From the NCBI GenBank assembly GCA_007922305.1, contig ML677365.1, positions 10,068,599 to 10,132,598 on the forward strand: a stretch of DNA of 64,000 nt, given 5' to 3'. Below the pieces are notes generated by a model that was given only the letters and a program-made list of their open reading frames with translations, made no database searches and had not been told where the DNA came from. Shown one piece after another: positions 1 to 11,916 of this stretch; the first letter of the stretch is position 1, and the number at the start of each line of letters is the position of its first letter. A program made the translations under genes and the position numbers. The stretch comes from Dermatemys mawii. Its lineage: Eukaryota > Chordata > Testudines > Dermatemydidae.

Positions 1-47
<47 letters not shown>
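1..47. repeat. (TG)n microsatellite at the window edge
   Basis: About 23 uninterrupted TG units from the first base, so the array probably continues outside the window. Confidence 0.98.
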
Positions 48-48
<1 letters not shown>

Positions 49-547
49 TCCTGATGCCAGATTGGGTACTTACAGTTCCAAATGAGGTGTGTAGTTGACC
101 TGTCAGTTCATGACTCTGGTGTTCATAACTCCGAGGTTCTACTGTATTATTATTACAAAACAACTTAATGGTGCCTTGTATTTATACAGACCCAGAATAT
201 AAAAAAGGAACGTTACATGTCCTGAAAAGGCTACAACCTAAATAAGATAAGTCAAGATACACAAACATAAGTTACTAAATAGAACAACTGTTCAGAATAG
301 ATCATGCCTTTCAGTTATTAATTATGAGCAAAAAGCAGAAAGGATTTCCTGAAGAGAGCTCAAAGAGAGCTCAGAGGAGGATAAAGTGTGTGCTCAGTGA
401 ACAGTTTCAAGGATAACAAAGAAACAAAAATACAAATGTTTTGGATAACCCCTAATGTTGCAAGGCATAAATCAATCACTAACTAGTGGGGTTAGAAAGA
501 AACTTTGCTTGTAGGAAGGCTGCTCCATAACATCAGAGTTTACTGCC

Positions 548-655
548 CCTTCATCTGAAGTAGGTGGTGCTGGCCACCGTTGAGACAAGACACTGCTGAA
601 GACGAACCACTAGTCTGATTCTGTATGGCAACTCCTGTGTTCCTAGAATTGGGAT
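548..655 (+). repeat. CR1 LINE 3'-end remnant
   Basis: Diverged match to the CR1 3' untranslated end as I know it: a segment resembling 'ggccaccgttgagacaagac' followed by 'ctagtctgattctgtatggcaa', the pattern that precedes the CR1 terminus. It is short and decayed. Confidence 0.5.
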
Positions 656-1030
656 AATGTCCCAGGTGTAGGGACTAGAAGGGAAAAAGCCAAGAGTGTG
701 AGAAAGAGGGTAGGAAAGAGAAGTAAGGAGAAAGGATTAAGAGCAGCACAAAGGAGAACATGTGCCAATAGTATGGTCAACGCAATAGTTAAGGAAGATC
801 TCTGCAGCATACCACTGAGGACAGGTTTGAGTATTAGGAGGAGAGAGGCCAGAAGGTTGGGCAGCAGAGGTTACAGTAATCAAGGCATGCAATGACTGGT
901 ACTTAATAGTTTTAGCTGGAGGAGTGTGGAAAAGAGACAGCTTTTGGAATTATTAAAGGGGAGGACTTTCTGAGAGTTGATATATGGGGTCGTAGAGGAG
1001 AGAGAGCTAACAGTCTCCTTTAAGGTTTAA

Positions 1031-1110
1031 GATTAGCAGCCGTGTCAGTCTGCATCTGTAAATAAGACGAGGAATACTTGTAGCACCTTAGAGACTAACC
1101 AGTTTATTTC
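1031..1110 (+). repeat. Partial Penelope-type terminal repeat
   Basis: Contains 'agccgtgtcagtctgcatct' and 'tagcaccttagagactaacc', the same terminal module found in the hairpins at 22.4, 29.1, 43.4 and 60.3 kb and, reversed, at the end of the Penelope-like element at 59.8 kb. It is truncated before the hairpin core. Confidence 0.6.
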
Positions 1111-1567
1111 TTCACTGTGTCACTCCACTTATTCCATATGTAAGACTGACTGGAGACTACTGGATTTTGTTTCTTAAAGACTAAGCACTTCATCCCCATT
1201 ATTCACTTGATCTCCACTGAGGCAAGAGTTCAGAATCCCAAGGTTCAGCCTGAGCAAATTTCTTCCTGATACTCCTGAGTCAGTCTCAATTAGCCTATAA
1301 TACCAGCTGGCTCAGTCTTTCCACTCAAATAGCAAATGGGTACTGGTAGATTTTAAAAGAAAATGAGTGTTGCTGAAAGTGTTTTATAACAAGCTGTAAT
1401 TAGTGATAGGTGATCCAGTTTGGGAATAATCAGCAATCCCTCCCTGCATTCCCATGACATTGACATATCTTTTAGACCCCATTTCAATCCTTTTACGCTT
1501 CTGAACTATTTGGATAGGTTTATTTTTCTTTCTGAGTTTGGTTCTGGAACATCTTCACACTTCCTAA

Positions 1568-1636
1568 GTGAAATCTTAGCTCCACTGGAGTCCATGGGAG
1601 TTTTGCCACCTGACTTCAGTGGAGCCTGGATTTCAC
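1568..1636. repeat. Foldback (MITE-like) remnant
   Basis: Imperfect inverted repeat: GTGAAATCTTAGCTCCACTG at the left, and a complementary arm ending in CAGTGGAGCCTGGATTTCAC at the right, around a 'tccatgggagtttt' centre. This is the same architecture as the common sauropsid short foldback repeats elsewhere in the window. Confidence 0.5.
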
Positions 1637-2484
1637 CCCTAGACAGCAGCCAGGGTTGGAACCAGACTGTAGCAGTACAGAGAAAGAGGCTGTTCTTGCA
1701 GTATTTCTTTGTAGAATCGGAAGCAGGAGTGACTAAAATATCACTCAGTGCATGATGATTTTCTGCCAGTATTGCAGGAAAACATCTCTCACAAAATTGT
1801 TCCCCATTAGTCAATTATAAATCCCCAGCAGCAGGGAAATCTACTCATGTTTCCTCATTTTGCAATAAATACACTTTCTGGAAAAGTATACTGAGACTGT
1901 TAATAGTGGAGCATATTGTTCAATTTATCATTTGAACCTGGTGGAAAGGGAGATCTGTTGAAGACCTAGGGTCTAAGGGGAAAATAACTTTCTTTGAAAA
2001 ATGTTTGTAATCTCTGGCATGGATAATTTAGCAATAGAGGGTGAACTTTATCAGAGGCAAGGAAATCATCCAGGCCTTCATTCTATTTGGTGGAGGAATT
2101 TTAACAAGGATCTTTCATAAGCCCTTCCTGGAATATCATTGTGAGAGAGACATTATAGTTCCATTTCTGTTTTCCAAACTCAAAAGGTTTGGTTAAGCAT
2201 GAGACAAGCATGTGATTATCTGGACTGAACCTGAACACAAAACTTTCTCAGGTTTGTTCATCACTGGCTGAATGAGAACTGTGACACTGTACATTGTTTT
2301 TATTGTTTTAAGGATAAAAGGGTGAAACTAAGAAATCTCAAATGTACACAGTTAATTACAAACTGTTGCCTAACCTAAAGAGCATTGGAAGTCATGGAGT
2401 GGTAACATGTGGCACAGATATACTAGACATGATACTTAAACCACAATTCATTGGGAAAATTAGCTATACAGATGAGTCTCATCT

Positions 2485-2720
2485 TACGCTGGGGTTACGT
2501 TGCGCAGTCAAACACTCATTGAGTTGAATGGCGGGCGGAATCGCCTGCGCTACAGATACAGTTTTAAAATTGTTATTTTTCTCTTTTTTTCTTTTTTTTG
2601 CCTACCGCGCAAAGCTGAATTCGTGCATGTTAAATGTGTGTAAGATGCGACTTGCCTGTAATCTTCATTTTATTCTCTTTTTTTTCTATATTTTATACAG
2701 TTATTCAGTTCAGTTCGAAA
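2485..2720. repeat. CpG-containing unclassified repeat remnant
   Basis: Stands out from the AT-rich surroundings by several CpGs (GGCGGGCGGAATCGCC, TACCGCGC) and long T-rich tracts. It resembles a recurrent turtle genomic repeat that I cannot assign to a class. Small chance reading frames cross it. Confidence 0.35.
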
Positions 2721-3427
2721 GAAATAAGATAATTTGAATATATGGAATGTGAATAGCATTAGCAACCACTTCTTATTTATTAGTGATTTCTTCATATTTA
2801 CAAAATAAATTTATCACTCCACATGTTGTGGTCTGAGCATCAACCTTTCGGTTGAAACACAAAGAACTGCTGAGGAACATAGTCACCTGAACCCACATTT
2901 TCAACCCAGCTCAGTAATCTGAAAAAATATGGTCTGTGATGTAGGTTCAGACATTAACAAATCTGGACTCTGGTAGGCCATGGGTGATATAGGTGAGTAC
3001 CAAAACCAAGGACCAGCTCAGAGAACATCCTGCCCAACACTTGTCCTTCATTTATACGAGAAGGCTCCTGCTCGAGCTCCTCTGCTGTTCTCAGTTGAGG
3101 CAATATGTTCTGGCAAAAGAGACAATCTAGATCCCAAACCATTGAAGGCTTTTAGGTTCAAAGCAACTGCATGAATTCCAACCTCAGGTTAATTGGAAGC
3201 CAGTGCCAAATTTAGGTGCATGTAGTCCCACGGCACCACTTAATAAATGGGTTGCAAAATATCTGCTCTGTCTTCAGTGTCTGAATGATCCCAAGGTGTA
3301 GGCTGATGTGGAGCGTATTATAGTTATCTAATATTTCAGTAGCAGACAAAGGGGAAAAAAAAGGAAACATACTACTTTGTCCTTTAAAGTGATTTGCGCC
3401 TGAAGATATTAACTAACTTTAAACCAC

Positions 3428-3515
3428 ACAATGTCCTTGCAAGGTATGTATTAATAGATCCATTATACAGATGGGCAAACTGAGACATAAGGTTAATTAA
3501 TTAACTTGCCCTTAG
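3428..3515 (+). repeat. MIR-like CORE-SINE fragment
   Basis: Carries the pattern 'ccattatacagatgggcaaa' followed by 'ctgagacataaggttaatta' and 'cttgccc', characteristic of the central part of MIR-type CORE-SINEs. Confidence 0.55.
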
Positions 3516-3613
3516 AGTATATAAGAAAATGTAATGATAATTTTATTGCCGTACAAATATTGCACCATTACGAAAAATAATTAAATTCAGTTATTTTACT
3601 AATTTTTTTCTAG

Positions 3614-3780
3614 GGTTTTGGTAGCCCATCTGGTGAACATTGGCTGGGGAATGAGTTTATCTTTGCAATAACCAGTCAGAGGCAGTATTCTCTAAGAATT
3701 GAGTTAATGGACTGGGAAGGAAATCGGGCATATTCACAATATGACAGATTTCATATAGGAAATGAAAAGCAGAATTACAG
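3614..3780 (+). CDS. ANGPT1: ANGPT1 third-from-last coding exon (fibrinogen-like domain, middle part)
   Basis: Encodes 55 codons plus two bases of a split Arg codon, from GFGSPSGEHW to GNEKQNY. This is part of the fibrinogen-related domain of angiopoietin-1, a secreted glycoprotein ligand that activates the endothelial receptor tyrosine kinase TIE2. By family numbering (498 residues) it spans about residues 347-402. Visible hallmarks are WLGNEFIF, the LRIELMDWEG strand and YDRFHIGNEKQNY, which fit ANGPT1 better than ANGPT2 or ANGPT4. The acceptor AG is at 3612-3613 after a T-rich tract, and the donor GTAAGC starts at 3781. The reading frame enters in phase 0 and leaves after two bases of a codon, matching the single base that opens the next exon. 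Compared with the human protein as I recall it, a few substitutions are seen (Ser for Asn, His for Tyr, Ser for Met). No stop or frameshift is present. Earlier exons lie upstream of the window. Confidence 0.96.
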
Positions 3781-6477
3781 GTAAGCACTTATTGATGTTC
3801 TGTTGTTGCCTTTGGGTGCTAGATCTTGTTGACTACTTGCAAGTGAAATAAGCAAAAGGATAATAATGTAGTATTAGCTGCATCCAACTTTTAAATTAAG
3901 CGTACAAATATATACCAAAAGTGCAATTTTTCAGAGATAGAAGTTGAAAGAGGAAGTATCACATGTGACAACAAACTGTATGTCACAAGGGTCAGGACAC
4001 TCTGAAATGTGTTAGCATTTGGTGAATAGTGGCCCTTATCTGGGAGCCTACCCCAGCCTGAGAATCTTGCTAAGGAGAACAACCAGCCAGCTCCCTGGAG
4101 GACTCTGGGGAGAGGTCTCCTGTTGGTAGGTGTTAGGCCTTTGCCTCTATCCCAGAAGTCTGCAAAGGTAAAGTTAGGGGTTTCTGGACTCTGGAAGTCC
4201 CTGGGTGGGGAGAGCATTGAGGTTTTTGTTACTTGAACATATAAATAAACCATTCATTGCCCACCTCTGTGAACAAACCTTTCAGGTTCCAGTTTGTGTG
4301 GCCTTTAGTTTGTACAGCTTATTCTCCATCTGGTATTAACAGTGTGGACTTTTCCACAGGCTGTCGAAGCAGGACTATAGTTCTCAGGTCCCTGTCCATT
4401 CTTGTGATTTATTTCTAAGACTTCAAGATTCAATTTTGCTTCAGTATTCATAAGAGGGAGGAACCAAGCTGAGATGAAACCCTGATTTCACCATTCAGCA
4501 GACCCATTTAAAATTCACCACATTTTTTAGCATATCCAAAATCAGCTGTGCCCACACTACTTAGTCTAGACTGTGCTGCTCCCAATGATTTCATATCCAT
4601 CCCTCACATCTTTTCTAAGCCTAAAATGTTTGCAGACCAAGCCAAGATCTTTATTTTTCTGGGAATGTTGGTATCTTAACCCTCAGCAACCAATGGAAGA
4701 GCTGGTAGACTGCTTCTTAGAAAATTCAATGAGAAACTGGGCACCTTGGGAGTTCCTGTGCTCAGCAACAGGTGATTTGCCATGCTCTATATCACAGTTC
4801 CTTTCCTCTTTAATATAAGCCCCTCTTCTAAACCCCAGTATTTGAAGAACCCCACTCCTACTGTGGCCTCCATATGGGCTGGCTACACTGCTCCAAAATT
4901 CAGACTATGGGCATGTGAATATCAGTGCATGCCAATGTGATCTGATGTCCCCCATGTGCGCACAAACTAAAAGGTTCCTAGTCTACATTAATGAAGTCCT
5001 CTTCACACACAGCTCCGTTAATGCAAACTAGGACCCTTTTAATTTGTTCCCACAGTGTCCACATGGGGGAGTTACAGAGCAGCACTTTGGTGTGCACTGC
5101 TAGTCATGCCCTGTATTCTGAACTGCAGGGCAATATAGACAGAGCTACAGATAGTTTACACAATCCTCACATGTATTTTTTTTTTAATTATATGCATCCG
5201 GGAACCACTGTCTACCTTAACAATTTGAGGATTTTATTGCTTGATTAAGCAAAAAAAGATACAAATCCTTCAAAGAACTGATAAAGTTCTGCCTCAGAAA
5301 ACAACATTGAAGACTATGGAGTTGTGCAGAGGAGACTATAAATTTTACTAAAATCTCTCAAACTTTCACCCCAAGGTGCAGCTGAAAGTGAAGAGGACAC
5401 AAAGAGGCTAGATTATATTGCAAAGGAATGCAATCCAAATGAAAAGAATAGTTCTATAAACCACTGGCTAGGCCTTGATAAGAATATTGAACATATTAAT
5501 GTAGCAATAGTACTAGTTATTTTATCTTGAAAAGAATTCAAGTTTTTTATACATAGTTGCAAATCCTCTTTTCTATCAGGACTTCCAATAGCACTGAGAA
5601 AGGGAGGTCAGAACACGCTAAAATTCAGGATCACTTAGAGATAATAGTAACATATATGACTTATGTGGTTTAAAACAATTTAGTAATAAAAGGACTACTT
5701 TCCTTGAACAGAGAGTAAAGCCAAGAAGAAGGGAAATGAGTTTGACATATATCCTGAATTATACAAGGCAAAATACTTAGAAAGTGAAAGATCTGAGAGA
5801 AATGGTGCATAATGTTCTTAAAGTGTTGTCAAAGGGTTCACACTTGGATATCTAAGTGGTACACGAAGCCCTGTCTGATGCTTTGAATATGTCAGTTGAT
5901 ATATTGTATCAAGAACTAGAAGTTTCATTTACAATTCTCCTCTACAAAATTAGTCCCTGTGTGATGAAAAAGATGCTACTGAAATCTTGAAGGACAGCTA
6001 CAGGGAATCAAGACTGTTATTCATATCTAGATAATTTTCTCTATTATTTTATCAGAAAGAGTGGTTAGTGGACTCATTAAGGTATAATAAATAATAATAA
6101 TATATGGCCTCTAATGGAATATGAATGACAGAGGCTTCAAGACTGTATGAACTACAGTCAAATAGAAGAATTGGAAGGAAGGAATTTAGGAGGAGGGATG
6201 GGCACCAAAAGAATTAAAGTGAAATTTCTTTGCACAGAGATAACAGATAAATTTTAAAAGAGCAGCAATGGAGCAACTAGTAAAAAGCAGTTTAAAAAAG
6301 AGTTGGACAAGTAATTGCAAAGGGAAAGTACTTGTGGTACAACTATTGCCTCAAAAGGAAGGGTGATCCCAGACATTCCTTTTCATCCTGAAAATGTCTG
6401 TGCTGTTCAGGTCTGATTACATTGCACCTTTCAATTAATTCTTCCACTTGTGAAATGAAACACTCTCCCCGATCCTA

Positions 6478-6575
6478 TTGTTATTATTGTTTATGGTAGC
6501 ACCCATGAAGTGCAAAGCACTTCCCAGACATTCAAGAAGACGCAGTCTCCCACTCTGAGGAACTCTTCCTCTCAG
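6478..6575 (+). repeat. SINE-tail family fragment (TTATTATT ... TAGCACCC)
   Basis: Starts with a TTATTATTG run, then 'atggtagcacccatgaagtg' and 'cttcccagacattcaagaag'. The same family appears reversed at 39.9 kb and 51.7 kb and forward at 60.1 kb. I regard it as the tail part of an old amniote SINE. Confidence 0.4.
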
Positions 6576-6584
6576 GATATAAAG

Positions 6585-6655
6585 TTATACAGGAGATCTC
6601 ACTAGCACTAGATGATCACAGTGGTCCCTTCTGGCCTTGCATTCTGTGAATGCTG
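6585..6655 (+). repeat. CR1 LINE 3' terminus
   Basis: Contains 'ctagatgatcacagtggtcc' then 'cttctggccttgcattctgtgaat', the well-known CR1 3'-terminal sequence ending in an ATTCTRTGAAT-type octamer. Confidence 0.65.
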
Positions 6656-7374
6656 TGACCTGCTCACAAACGAGGCTGAATCCTTGCCAAGTGAGGATAA
6701 GAGGGAAGGTCAGAGTTACATAGGCTGAGAACCTCAAAGATTTGAAATTTGAAATCAAAGCAAGTCAGGTTCCTAAATACCTTTGAGGATCTGGGCTATA
6801 GAGCTTTGAAAGTACTGTCAAGAAATGTAAATTTGATGAGATAGCAGCTGGGGAGTCAGCAGAGGGATTCAAAGAGTAACATGATCAAATTAACAGGCAC
6901 AAAAGATGGTTGTGTGGCTGCATTTTGTATAAACTGAAGGGGTGCAATGGGTGTTTCTGGGAGCTTAGAGGCAGATTGAAAATGTTCATTTACATCTGTG
7001 TTGGGTGAGATTTTGCAGAGAGCTATTGACAGACCAAAAGCTCTTGAAAATTCTGGATTCACTTATCTTGTGTGATGACAGAACCACACAAAGAATGTAA
7101 TAAAGGGCCAGACTCTGCCTGTGACGAGCCTATTACATGGCTGAGTGAGATATATAAAGGGGAGGAAGGTGGGTCCCACATGTGGCAGAGAGAGTGTGTC
7201 CATGGTGGTTGAGGTAGCAAAAAGTCTCTGGGGATTGGGACTGCAAGTTTCAGTTGAGTTGTTTTATTTCTTTAGAATTGTTTAAATCCTTTGTTTTAAA
7301 CAGTAAAGTGTGCCCTGAGGACAGGGTCTTTAAAGGACTGGACATGGCATTTGCTTCCCTTTCCAGCTGATGAA

Positions 7375-7612
7375 ACGGCCCACCCGCATAAAAGGCTAGA
7401 TCCGCAAAGGGACTTAGGCATCTAACTTCCACTTTAGGCACCTAAGTACAATATTTGGTGCCACTGAGATTCTGAAAACCCCTACTTGGCAGCCACCTAA
7501 GCCTGGAGGTGCCTAAATGACCGGCAGAAACTCAGGCATCTAGGGGAAGCCACCTAGGCACCTAAGTTCCTGACAATATGTATGCACAAAACTGCCTAAG
7601 TCCTGAAAATTA
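7375..7612 (+). repeat. 'Taggcacctaa' repeat family, short copy
   Basis: Multiple occurrences of TTAGGCACCTAA-like words and 'gcacaaaactgcctaagtcc'. It matches the layout of part of the larger repeat at 34.3-35.1 kb in the same orientation. Confidence 0.5.
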
Positions 7613-8063
7613 CTTTCAGCCTTAGCTCTGGTTTAACAATTTTTTTATTTTACTCTGTAAATACACACATGCACACTCATACAGTAAGTGTATATATACA
7701 CCCATTCTGTATATTTGCAGAGAAAGAGAGACTGGATGTTTGTTTTTAATATATGAAGTTCCATATACAGTTGATAGAATGCAGAGTAGAGTAGGAAAAT
7801 CATACAAAATGATTCTAGGTCTCTAAAGTTAACATGGAAAATTTTAGGAAGGTACCCCCTGCTTTCATTAGAAAAAAAGGAGATTTTTGGCAATCTGAAC
7901 CAGGCTGCGCCAATCTGACAACAGTTGTTCAGTTTGATCCATGAAAAATCCTCTTGCTGCACGTGGAAAACAAAAGGGCCATGTTTCAAAAGTGCAGCAG
8001 TGATATGAGAAAGAGAGTGTGGGCTGCACCTTTTCACTCAAAAGGTAAAGAAGTAGGCATCCA

Positions 8064-8152
8064 GGGCTGAATTTTGCAGTTCTTATTCAAGCTAAACTCT
8101 CATTGAAATCAATGGGAGTTTGACTTGAGTAAGGGCTTCAGAATTGGGCCCA
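8064..8152. repeat. Foldback MITE-like repeat
   Basis: Near-palindrome: left arm 'ggctgaattttgcagttctt' and 'ctctcattgaaatc', right arm 'gatttcaatgggag'-type complement ending 'cttcagaattgggcc'. The centre is ATTGAAATCAAT. Typical short sauropsid foldback element. Confidence 0.65.
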
Positions 8153-8244
8153 AGCCTACTCCAAATCCAAATTTAGGAGTAATTTGTGCATGGTCATCAT
8201 GCAGGTGCATGAGGAGATAGGAAGGTGCACAAGTCCTACTAGTG

Positions 8245-8419
8245 CAGGCCTGCACAACTCGGAAAGCAGCGAGGGCCATATTACTGCAAAAAAAACAGCT
8301 GCAGGCCGAAAAGCCCCACCCCCATCCGCTTCCTCCCACCCCTACTCACCCCCCACGGGCCACACAGTGAGCCTGTGTGGGCCGCATGTGGCCCCCGGGC
8401 CGCATGTTGTGCAGGCCTG
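8245..8419. mobile_element. Short hAT-type nonautonomous DNA element (A)
   Basis: 175 bp with terminal inverted repeats CAGGCCTGCACAACT at the left and the complement ending GTTGTGCAGGCCTG at the right. It is flanked on both sides by the identical 8-bp duplication TACTAGTG (8237-8244 and 8420-8427). An 8-bp duplication is diagnostic of the hAT superfamily, and the central TA fits the nnnTAnnn preference of the Buster group. No transposase is encoded. Confidence 0.85.
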
Positions 8420-8427
8420 TACTAGTG

Positions 8428-9354
8428 CAAGGGTGGGCAAACTTTTTGGCCCAAGGGCCACATCGGGGTTTTAAATTGTGTGGAGGGCCGGGTAGATAAG
8501 GCTGTGCCTCCCTAAAGAGCCTGGCCCCGCCCTCTATCCGACCCCCACCCACTTCCCATCCCCTGACTGCCCCCCCCCCAAACCCTCAACCCATCCAAAC
8601 CCCTCCCTGCGCCTTGTCCCCTGATCACCCCCTCGGGAGACCTCCCCACTCTAACTGCCCCCCAGAACCCCACCCCCTATCTAAGCCCCGCTGCTCCCTG
8701 TCCCCTGACTGCCAGCCCTAACCATCATCACCCCGAGACCTGCCATCCTAAGCCCCCACACTCCTTGTCCCCTGACTACCCCTCCAGAGACCCCCCTGCC
8801 CCAACCACCACCTCCATCTAAGCCCCACTGCTCCTTGTCCCCTGACTACTCCCTCCAGAGATCTCCCCTCCCCCTAATCACCTCCCAGGACCCCACCCCC
8901 GTGCTCCCTGGCCCCTGACTGTCCTGATTCCTATCCACGCCCCGCCCCCCTGACAGGCCCCCTGGGACTCCCACGCACCATCTAAGCTCCCCCCATTCTC
9001 CGTCCCCTGATCACCTCCCAGACTCTCTGCCCCCTTAACCAGCACCCCCCGGCCTGGCCCGGCCCGGCCCTCTTACCTCACCGCTGCTCAGAATAGCGTG
9101 TCTGGCCCAGAGCCAGACATGCGGCGTCGCTGATCTTCTGCACCAGCCCCCCAGCGCTGCTCATGTGGTCCGCTGAGGCCGCACGGGAGGGGGTGAGCGT
9201 GGGAGGGACTGAAGCAGGTTCCCCAGCGCGGCCCGCTGAGGCCGTGCGGGAAGGAGTCAGCGAGGGAGGGGCCTCCCCAGCCGGACCTCGGGGGCCGTTT
9301 AGGAGGAACCCGTGGGCCGAATCTGGCCCGCGGGCCTTAGATTGCCTACCTCTG
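8428..9354. mobile_element. hAT-type nonautonomous DNA element (B), GC-rich
   Basis: 927 bp with inverted termini CAAGGGTGGGCAAACT (left) and the complement of AGATTGCCTACCTCTG (right). It is preceded by TACTAGTG and followed by TACTAGAG (9355-9362), an 8-bp duplication with one or two changes. The interior is a C-rich degenerate tandem array listed separately, plus CpG-rich sequence near the right end (9060-9310). It directly abuts element A through the shared target site. No coding capacity is seen; the reading frames here are by-products of the base composition. Confidence 0.85.
8548..9015. repeat. C-rich degenerate minisatellite inside hAT element B
   Basis: The word GTCCCCTGA or a one-base variant recurs at about 8558, 8616, 8700, 8767, 8838, 8910 and 9002, giving a unit of roughly 60-90 bp with CCCC and CCAGAGACC motifs between. 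The array is an internal part of the transposon rather than an independent locus. Confidence 0.7.
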
Positions 9355-11169
9355 TACTAGAGGGAGAATTCACCCTTTTATTTGTGGCCTGTTTAAGGGT
9401 GAATACATTGAAGTCCTTGTGCTCAGGGGAACACAAGGATAGTTCTATCCCCATTCCCATGGAGCATACAATGCCCGAAAAGAGGAAAGAAAGCATGGAG
9501 AGGAAAAGGGGCCATATTCTTCCACACTGGTTCATGAAGCTTCAAACCAGCTCATCCATTTTCCCTCACATGTATCTGAATACTTAAAAGTCAACTAGTA
9601 GGAAGCTGACAGTTATTGAAATAATGAAGTGCCAGCAATATGCAAATCTCAGTGGCTATTCATATTTGACAAATTTGCTTGAGTGCCTACACCGTACAAG
9701 TATATGTCTACAACCATTTTATAAAATAAAACAATGTTGGTCTTTTTGAGAGGTTATTATAGGAACTCAAATTGCAAAGCTTTCTAAAACATAGAAACTC
9801 TCTTATTTTCTTTGCTAGCATCACTGTCTCTGATGGTTATAAAAGCAGCCCCAGAAATCCAAGCCAAATGAAAGCTTCATTATTGAATCCTAAATACCTG
9901 ACCACCCTTTGCAGAATGGTTGTGTCCCTTAATCTGAGAAACCTGCCTTTACTAAGTTAAATGATGCCTATATAAAGTTGAAAAGCACAGTTCTCAACCT
10001 CTCTCACAAAATTCCTTTCCTTCACAGTTGACAGATTTGTCATGTTTGCTCTCAATACATCAAACAAGGAGCAGTCTTCCTTTCCATAACTTCAGTAACT
10101 ATTAATCTGCAGTCATTCTGCCAAACAGATTAGCTGTTTTGTTTGTGAGCCATTAGGAACTCCTGATGATGACCACGTAACTCTCTCTGCTTATTCAGCA
10201 CTGTAAATGTAAGCAAACATAGGCCAGCTACATTCTAACTTGCTTACTTTCAAATAACACCCATACAGTCTGAAATAATAACCAGAAATAAATTAGCTTC
10301 CACGTTGGTCTGGGCATTAGATCAAGGAAACCTAAAACAGAAAAAGGATAATGAAAGTATGGGAAAAACTCAAGATGGAACATCTTTGTTAATGTTGCAG
10401 TAATACCTTTCACAGGCAGGAGGAGGGCAAAAAATAATAAGTTTCCAGGTCCAGCAACTGAATGTAGTAAGTTATGTAAAAATACAAATGCCACAAAGTG
10501 ATGAATTGTGTCTGAGAAAATATGGAAAATAAAGTTTCATGTGTTTTTTCTAAAATCCAGCTTCAATATCAGGCAAAGTTTGAATCAGTCTGAATTGCTC
10601 CCATTTGGTGTTTTCAAAAGAGCTTTTTTTTTCTCTCAGCTATTTGTATTCTCTCTACTCCTTTTTATTAGTCTAAAGACTATATGATTGAAAAAAGCAT
10701 AATGCTCAGCATATGTATGTTAAAAATAAATTTGTTTCCCTTTGTTTCCCTTTCAAATGATACAAGAGAGTTTCTGGACAGGCAAAATAAAATATATATG
10801 TATTTCCCAGATGATGACTATAAAGAAGAAAAGAAAGAGATTAAGAATACAGGTATCTAGCTGTAAACATATAATGTTAAATAATAACTTACATGTGGTA
10901 ATCAATTATTCAAAAAGAAACTTGGCAGTGGAACGAAGTACAAGAGGTGATAAAAGATAAAAGAAAAAGCTTGAACTCTGGCAAAGGAGTAGGAGCAAAC
11001 AAGACATGGAGGAATACAATGAGTATAAAAAAGTTGGCCAGAAATATAGTTGCAAGAACAAAAGCAAAGGTCTTTGAGGAACTTTATACAAGACTTGGAA
11101 CAAAGGAAGGGGAAATAAAGAGTGTATAGATTGGCGAAAGCATAGGACAGAAGTACCAAAGATATGAAG

Positions 11170-11916
11170 CAGAGGTGGGCAAGCTACAGCTTGGGGGCCA
11201 GATCCAGCCCATGAGCTGTTTTAAGCCAGCCCACAAGCTCCCATTGGGGAGCGAGGTCTGGGGCTTGCCCCACTCTGTCACTGCAGCCAGGGTGCTGGGT
11301 TGGGGGCTGCACCCTGAGCTTGGCCCTGTTCCAGCCAAGGCGCTGGGTCAGGGGCCGCACCATCCGGCGTGGTCCCGCTCTGGTGCTCCAGCCAAGACTC
11401 AGGGTCAGGGGGCACATTACATGGCTTGGTCCTACTCCAGTGCTCCAGATGGGGTGCAGGGTCGGGGGCTGCACCATGCATCTTCCAGAAGCCACAGCAT
11501 GGCCCCGCTCCGGTGATCCAGATGGGCTGCAACTGCTTCCGGAAGTCGCTTGAGGCAAACACTGCTTGGAACCTGTACCACTGAGCCTCTCCTCACACCC
11601 TGCCCCAGTTCTGATTCCTCTCCTGTTCTCCAACCCCTCAATCCAAGCCCAGAGCACCCTCCTGCACCCCAACCTCTCATCCTCAGCCCTACCCTAGAGC
11701 CTGCACCCCTTCCCATGCTCCTGCCCAAGCTTGATCCTCCTCATACCCTCCAAACCCTCAGTCCCAGCACAGAGTACCCTCCTACACCCCAAACTCCTCA
11801 TTCCCAGCCCCACCCCAGACCCCGCACCCCCTCCCCAATTTTGTGAGCATTCATGGCGCGCCATACAATTTCTATTCCCAGATTTGGCCCTGAGGCCAAA
11901 AAGTTTGTCCACCCTA
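11170..11916. mobile_element. hAT-type nonautonomous DNA element inserted in the RTE LINE
   Basis: Termini CAGAGGTGGGCAAGCT at the left and a complement ending AGTTTGTCCACCCTA at the right are related to those of element B. Flanks ATATGAAG (11162-11169) and ATATAGAG (11917-11924) match at 6 of 8 positions, consistent with an old 8-bp target duplication. The interior holds GC-rich tandem units of about 60-80 bp (GGGTCAGGGGCCGCACC-like, then CCCAGAGCACCCTCC-like) that create several long but meaningless reading frames on both strands. LINE coding resumes on its right side, so it is an insertion. Confidence 0.75.

Larger units (their letters stand above)
1..3613 (+). other. End of the ANGPT1 intron preceding the 3614-3780 exon
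   Basis: Noncoding, AT-rich. It holds a TG microsatellite at the window edge, a CR1 tail, a partial Penelope-type terminal repeat, a foldback remnant, a CpG-containing repeat remnant and a MIR-like SINE, each listed separately. Between them (about 110-540, 1110-1560, 1640-2480 and 2725-3425) I recognise nothing. The intron ends in a normal T-rich acceptor. Confidence 0.85.

Noticed and set aside
9060..9310. Possible CpG-island promoter
   Set aside because: It is internal to a transposon bounded by inverted termini and an 8-bp duplication. No first exon is seen nearby.
11184..11728. Long overlapping open frames on both strands
   Set aside because: They lie entirely in the GC-rich tandem interior of a hAT element, where low stop-codon frequency comes from base composition.
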